NCBI RefSeq assembly: GCF_001676705.1
Contig: NZ_CP016170.1
Location: forward strand, 1,426,001-1,490,000
Length of the DNA: 64,000 nucleotides
Direction: 5' to 3'
DNA from: Bordetella bronchialis
GTDB taxonomy: Bacteria; Pseudomonadota; Gammaproteobacteria; Burkholderiales; Burkholderiaceae_B
Below the pieces are notes generated by a model. It was not told the origin of the DNA. It saw only the letters and a list, made by a program, of their open reading frames with translations, and searched no databases. The first letter of the stretch is position 1; each line of letters begins with the position of its first letter. The translations under genes were made by a program, and so were the position numbers. Positions 62,092-64,000 of the stretch are shown one piece after another.

Positions 62092-63060
62092 TCAGTCCAC
62101 GCGTATGCCTTTGTCCTTGATGATTTTCTCGTACTTGTCGGTCTCGGCGCGGTTGAAGCGTACCAGTTCCGCGCCGCTGGTATGCATGGCATCCACGCCC
62201 AGCTCGTTGTAAAGCTTGACCAGCCCCGGCTCGGACATCGCCTTGGCCATTGCCTGGCGATAGGCCTCCACCACGTCGGCGGGCGTGCGGGCCGGCAGAT
62301 ACACCCCCCAGGAGTTCAGGGCGACCATGCCGGGCAGCCCGCTTTCGGCCACCGTGGGCACGTCGGGCAGTTGCGGGGAGCGTTGTTCGCTGGTGATGGC
62401 CAGCGGCCGCAGCCGCCCCGCCTTGATGTACTGCATGACCGCCTGGGTGTCGGCGAAGATCATGTCGATCTGTCCGCCCATCACGTCGTTGACCGCGGCG
62501 ACGCCGCCCTTGTAGGGCACGTGCTGCATCTTGATCCCGGCGGCTTCGTCCAGCATTTCGCCGCTCAGGTGGGCCAGGGTGCCGGCGCCGCCCGAACCGA
62601 AATTCAAGGCGCCCGGCTTGGCCTTGGCGGCGCGGATCACGTCCTGCAGGGTCTTGAAGGGCGACTTTGGATTGACGACCAGCACCACGGGACCGGTGGC
62701 CACCAGCGATACGGGTATGAAGTCGCGGTCCATGTTGTACGGCACTTTGCTCAGCAGGGGATTGACCAGCGTCGGCCCCATATTGCCCATCATGAACGTA
62801 TAGCCATCGGCCGGCTGGCGGGCGGCATACTCGGTGCCCAGGGAGCCGGCGGCGCCGGGTTTGTTGTCTATGATCACGGGCTGCTTCCATATTTCCGCCA
62901 GGCGCTGGCCCAGGATGCGCGCCATCAGGTCGGATGCGCCCCCTGGCGGGAAGGTGACAACGAGATGGACGGGGCGATCGGGGAAAGCGGCAGCCGCGAC
63001 GTTCGCCCATAAGGCGAACAGCACTGCCGCGACCATGCTGGTCGTGATTCGGCGGTACAT
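62092..63060 (-). CDS. Bug (TctC-like) periplasmic solute receptor
   Basis: 322 residues from an ATG behind AGGAGACAACGA; the open frame upstream to 63231 runs through the promoter and is not coding. Signal peptide ends near VAAAAF (about residue 25). Bug fingerprint: FPDRPVHLVVTFPPGGASDLMAR, IIDNKPGAAGSLGTEYAA, SPQLPDVPTVAESGLPG. First gene of the TetR unit and the fifth Bug receptor of the window. No membrane partners nearby. Confidence 0.9.
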   Translation of the reverse strand: MYRRITTSMVAAVLFALWANVAAAAFPDRPVHLVVTFPPGGASDLMARILGQRLAEIWKQPVIIDNKPGAAGSLGTEYAARQPADGYTFMMGNMGPTLVNPLLSKVPYNMDRDFIPVSLVATGPVVLVVNPKSPFKTLQDVIRAAKAKPGALNFGSGGAGTLAHLSGEMLDEAAGIKMQHVPYKGGVAAVNDVMGGQIDMIFADTQAVMQYIKAGRLRPLAITSEQRSPQLPDVPTVAESGLPGMVALNSWGVYLPARTPADVVEAYRQAMAKAMSEPGLVKLYNELGVDAMHTSGAELVRFNRAETDKYEKIIKDKGIRVD

Positions 63061-63116
63061 TCGTTGTCTCCTGGTGGTATGGGCATGGCGCCGTTCTGTG
63101 CGGCGCCTTTGCGGAT

Positions 63117-63145
63117 ATACTATCGATCGATAAATTAGAAAGCAA
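63117..63145 (-). promoter_or_regulatory. Sigma-70 promoter with TetR-type operator
   Basis: On the minus strand TTGCTT (63140-63145) and TAGTAT (63117-63122) are 17 bases apart. The perfect palindrome TATCGATCGATA (63121-63132) lies over the spacer and -10. It is a good operator candidate for the TetR protein encoded in the same unit, blocking its own promoter. Confidence 0.6.
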
Positions 63146-63174
63146 TCACTAAATCTCCGAGCGGGAAAACACTC

Positions 63175-64000
63175 ATGGCGAATTTCAGCAGTCCCAGCCA
63201 GGCCGGCCGTGCCGACCAGACCCTGGCCCACAACATGAAACTATTGGCCCAGCACGAGCTGGAGGGCTTCGGGGGACTGGGCGAGGGCATCGCCATGCAG
63301 CAGGCCGCGGACGGCCGCCGCATCCTCTGGATGGCCCACGAATCCGCGCCCAAGAATTTCACCGCGGTGGACGTCACCGACCCGCGCCAGCCCAGGATGG
63401 TGGTGCAGACGGAGCTGCCGCACATGAAGGTGCGCTCCAATTCCCTGGATGTGTGCGGCAACCTGATGGCGGTTGCCTACCAGACCCAGTCGCCGGGCAT
63501 GAAGCCCGCCGGCTTCGACCTGTTCGATATTTCGGTGCCGGAACAGCCGCGGCTGGTCTCCCACTTCGATTGCTCGGGTCCGTATTCGCGCGGCGTGCAC
63601 GCGCTGTGGTTCGTCGACGGCAAGACCGTGCACATGGCCTCGGGCGCGCCGGACTTCCAGCCGCACGATCCCAAGGACGACCAGATCTACCGCATCGTGG
63701 ACGTCAGCGATCCCGCCAAGCCGGTGGAGGCCGGCCGTTGGTGGTATCCGGGTACCCGCGTGGGCGATGCGGCGCCCCCGCCCCGGCGCCTGCCGGAAAA
63801 ATTCGATACCGGTTTCCGCGCGCACAACACGAACGTCTTCCCGCAGCGGCCGGATCGCGCCTACGTGGGCTATATCGACGGCGGCGCCTTCGTGCTGGAC
63901 ATTTCCGACAAGTCCAATATCAAGGTGGTGTCCAACTGGAACCACTCGCCGCCCAACAATGGCTTCACGCACACCGTATTGCCCCTGTTCGAGCGCGACC
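63175..64000 (+). CDS. LVIVD-repeat (beta-propeller) protein, 3' end missing
   Basis: The frame is open from the ATG at 63175 to the end of the window, so about 275 N-terminal residues are seen. The sequence has LVIVD-repeat-type blocks (NFTAVDVTDPRQPRMV, FDLFDISVPEQPRLVSH, IYRIVDVSDPAKPVEAGR, VLDISDKSNIKVVS) and likely forms a propeller. No signal peptide is visible. It is divergent from the Bug/TetR unit, so it may share the operator in the 114-base gap. Function not known. Confidence 0.8.
   Translation, partial: MANFSSPSQAGRADQTLAHNMKLLAQHELEGFGGLGEGIAMQQAADGRRILWMAHESAPKNFTAVDVTDPRQPRMVVQTELPHMKVRSNSLDVCGNLMAVAYQTQSPGMKPAGFDLFDISVPEQPRLVSHFDCSGPYSRGVHALWFVDGKTVHMASGAPDFQPHDPKDDQIYRIVDVSDPAKPVEAGRWWYPGTRVGDAAPPPRRLPEKFDTGFRAHNTNVFPQRPDRAYVGYIDGGAFVLDISDKSNIKVVSNWNHSPPNNGFTHTVLPLFERD

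Noticed and set aside
1..64000. CRISPR array, rRNA operon, insertion sequence or complete prophage
   Set aside because: No spaced direct repeats, rRNA sequence, transposase or phage genes were seen in the window.

Overview
The window is about 64 kb of GC-rich, densely packed bacterial DNA. The gene content points to a betaproteobacterium of the Alcaligenaceae, most likely Bordetella or Achromobacter. Five periplasmic solute receptors of the Bug (TctC-like) family lie in it, none beside its own TctAB membrane genes. There is also a SphB1-like subtilisin autotransporter, an OmpA-free outer-membrane phospholipase A, and many LysR/IclR/GntR-controlled catabolic operons. This placement is inference from families; no marker gene for species is present. 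No rRNA, CRISPR array, prophage or complete insertion sequence was seen.

Layout: 1-6.8 kb holds the end of a Yellow/royal-jelly-like protein, a LysR regulator divergent from an NfsB-type nitroreductase, a DMT exporter and the autotransporter protease. 6.8-12.3 kb is a divergent catabolic locus: an MmgE/PrpD protein faces an operon of SDR, beta-hydroxyacid dehydrogenase, isocitrate-lyase-like enzyme and Bug receptor. 12.4-17.6 kb has an ArnT-like glycosyltransferase and nirBD. The nirBD leader carries a sigma-54 promoter, an ANTAR-type two-hairpin element and an intrinsic terminator. Behind it is an octamer tandem repeat. 17.1-19.3 kb has a lipoprotein, a GNAT enzyme and an IclR regulator.

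19.5-32.9 kb is a second, larger catabolic region, almost entirely on the + strand: PrpD-like, Bug, an alpha/beta hydrolase without its nucleophile serine, an arylmalonate-decarboxylase-like protein without its catalytic cysteines, ornithine-cyclodeaminase-like, FAD oxidoreductase, Ldh2-type dehydrogenase, second Bug, MBL hydrolase, and a substrate-binding domain without signal peptide. A LysR regulator then faces a Bug plus 2-hydroxyacid dehydrogenase pair. 32.9-37.1 kb (minus strand) has a DadA-like oxidoreductase/GNAT pair and a lipoprotein-like protein/ECF sigma/anti-sigma operon; the anti-sigma factor appears to lack its membrane helix. 37.2-46.0 kb is a GntR-controlled operon with a complete branched-chain-type ABC importer, DadA-like oxidoreductase, amidohydrolase and DapA-family enzyme, which resembles a hydroxyproline or imino-acid/dipeptide route.

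46-52 kb has a small unknown protein divergent from a DHA2 multidrug exporter across AT-only palindromes, a DUF3857/transglutaminase protein and pldA. A tRNA-Arg(TCT) at 52.3 kb is followed by one lower-GC orphan membrane-protein gene, a candidate islet. The rest holds a helicase-PdeM pair (part of the ligase-associated DNA repair module, without ligase or exonuclease), a CsbD stress protein, glgX, and a TetR-GlcG/HbpS-Bug cluster divergent from an LVIVD-repeat protein that runs off the window.
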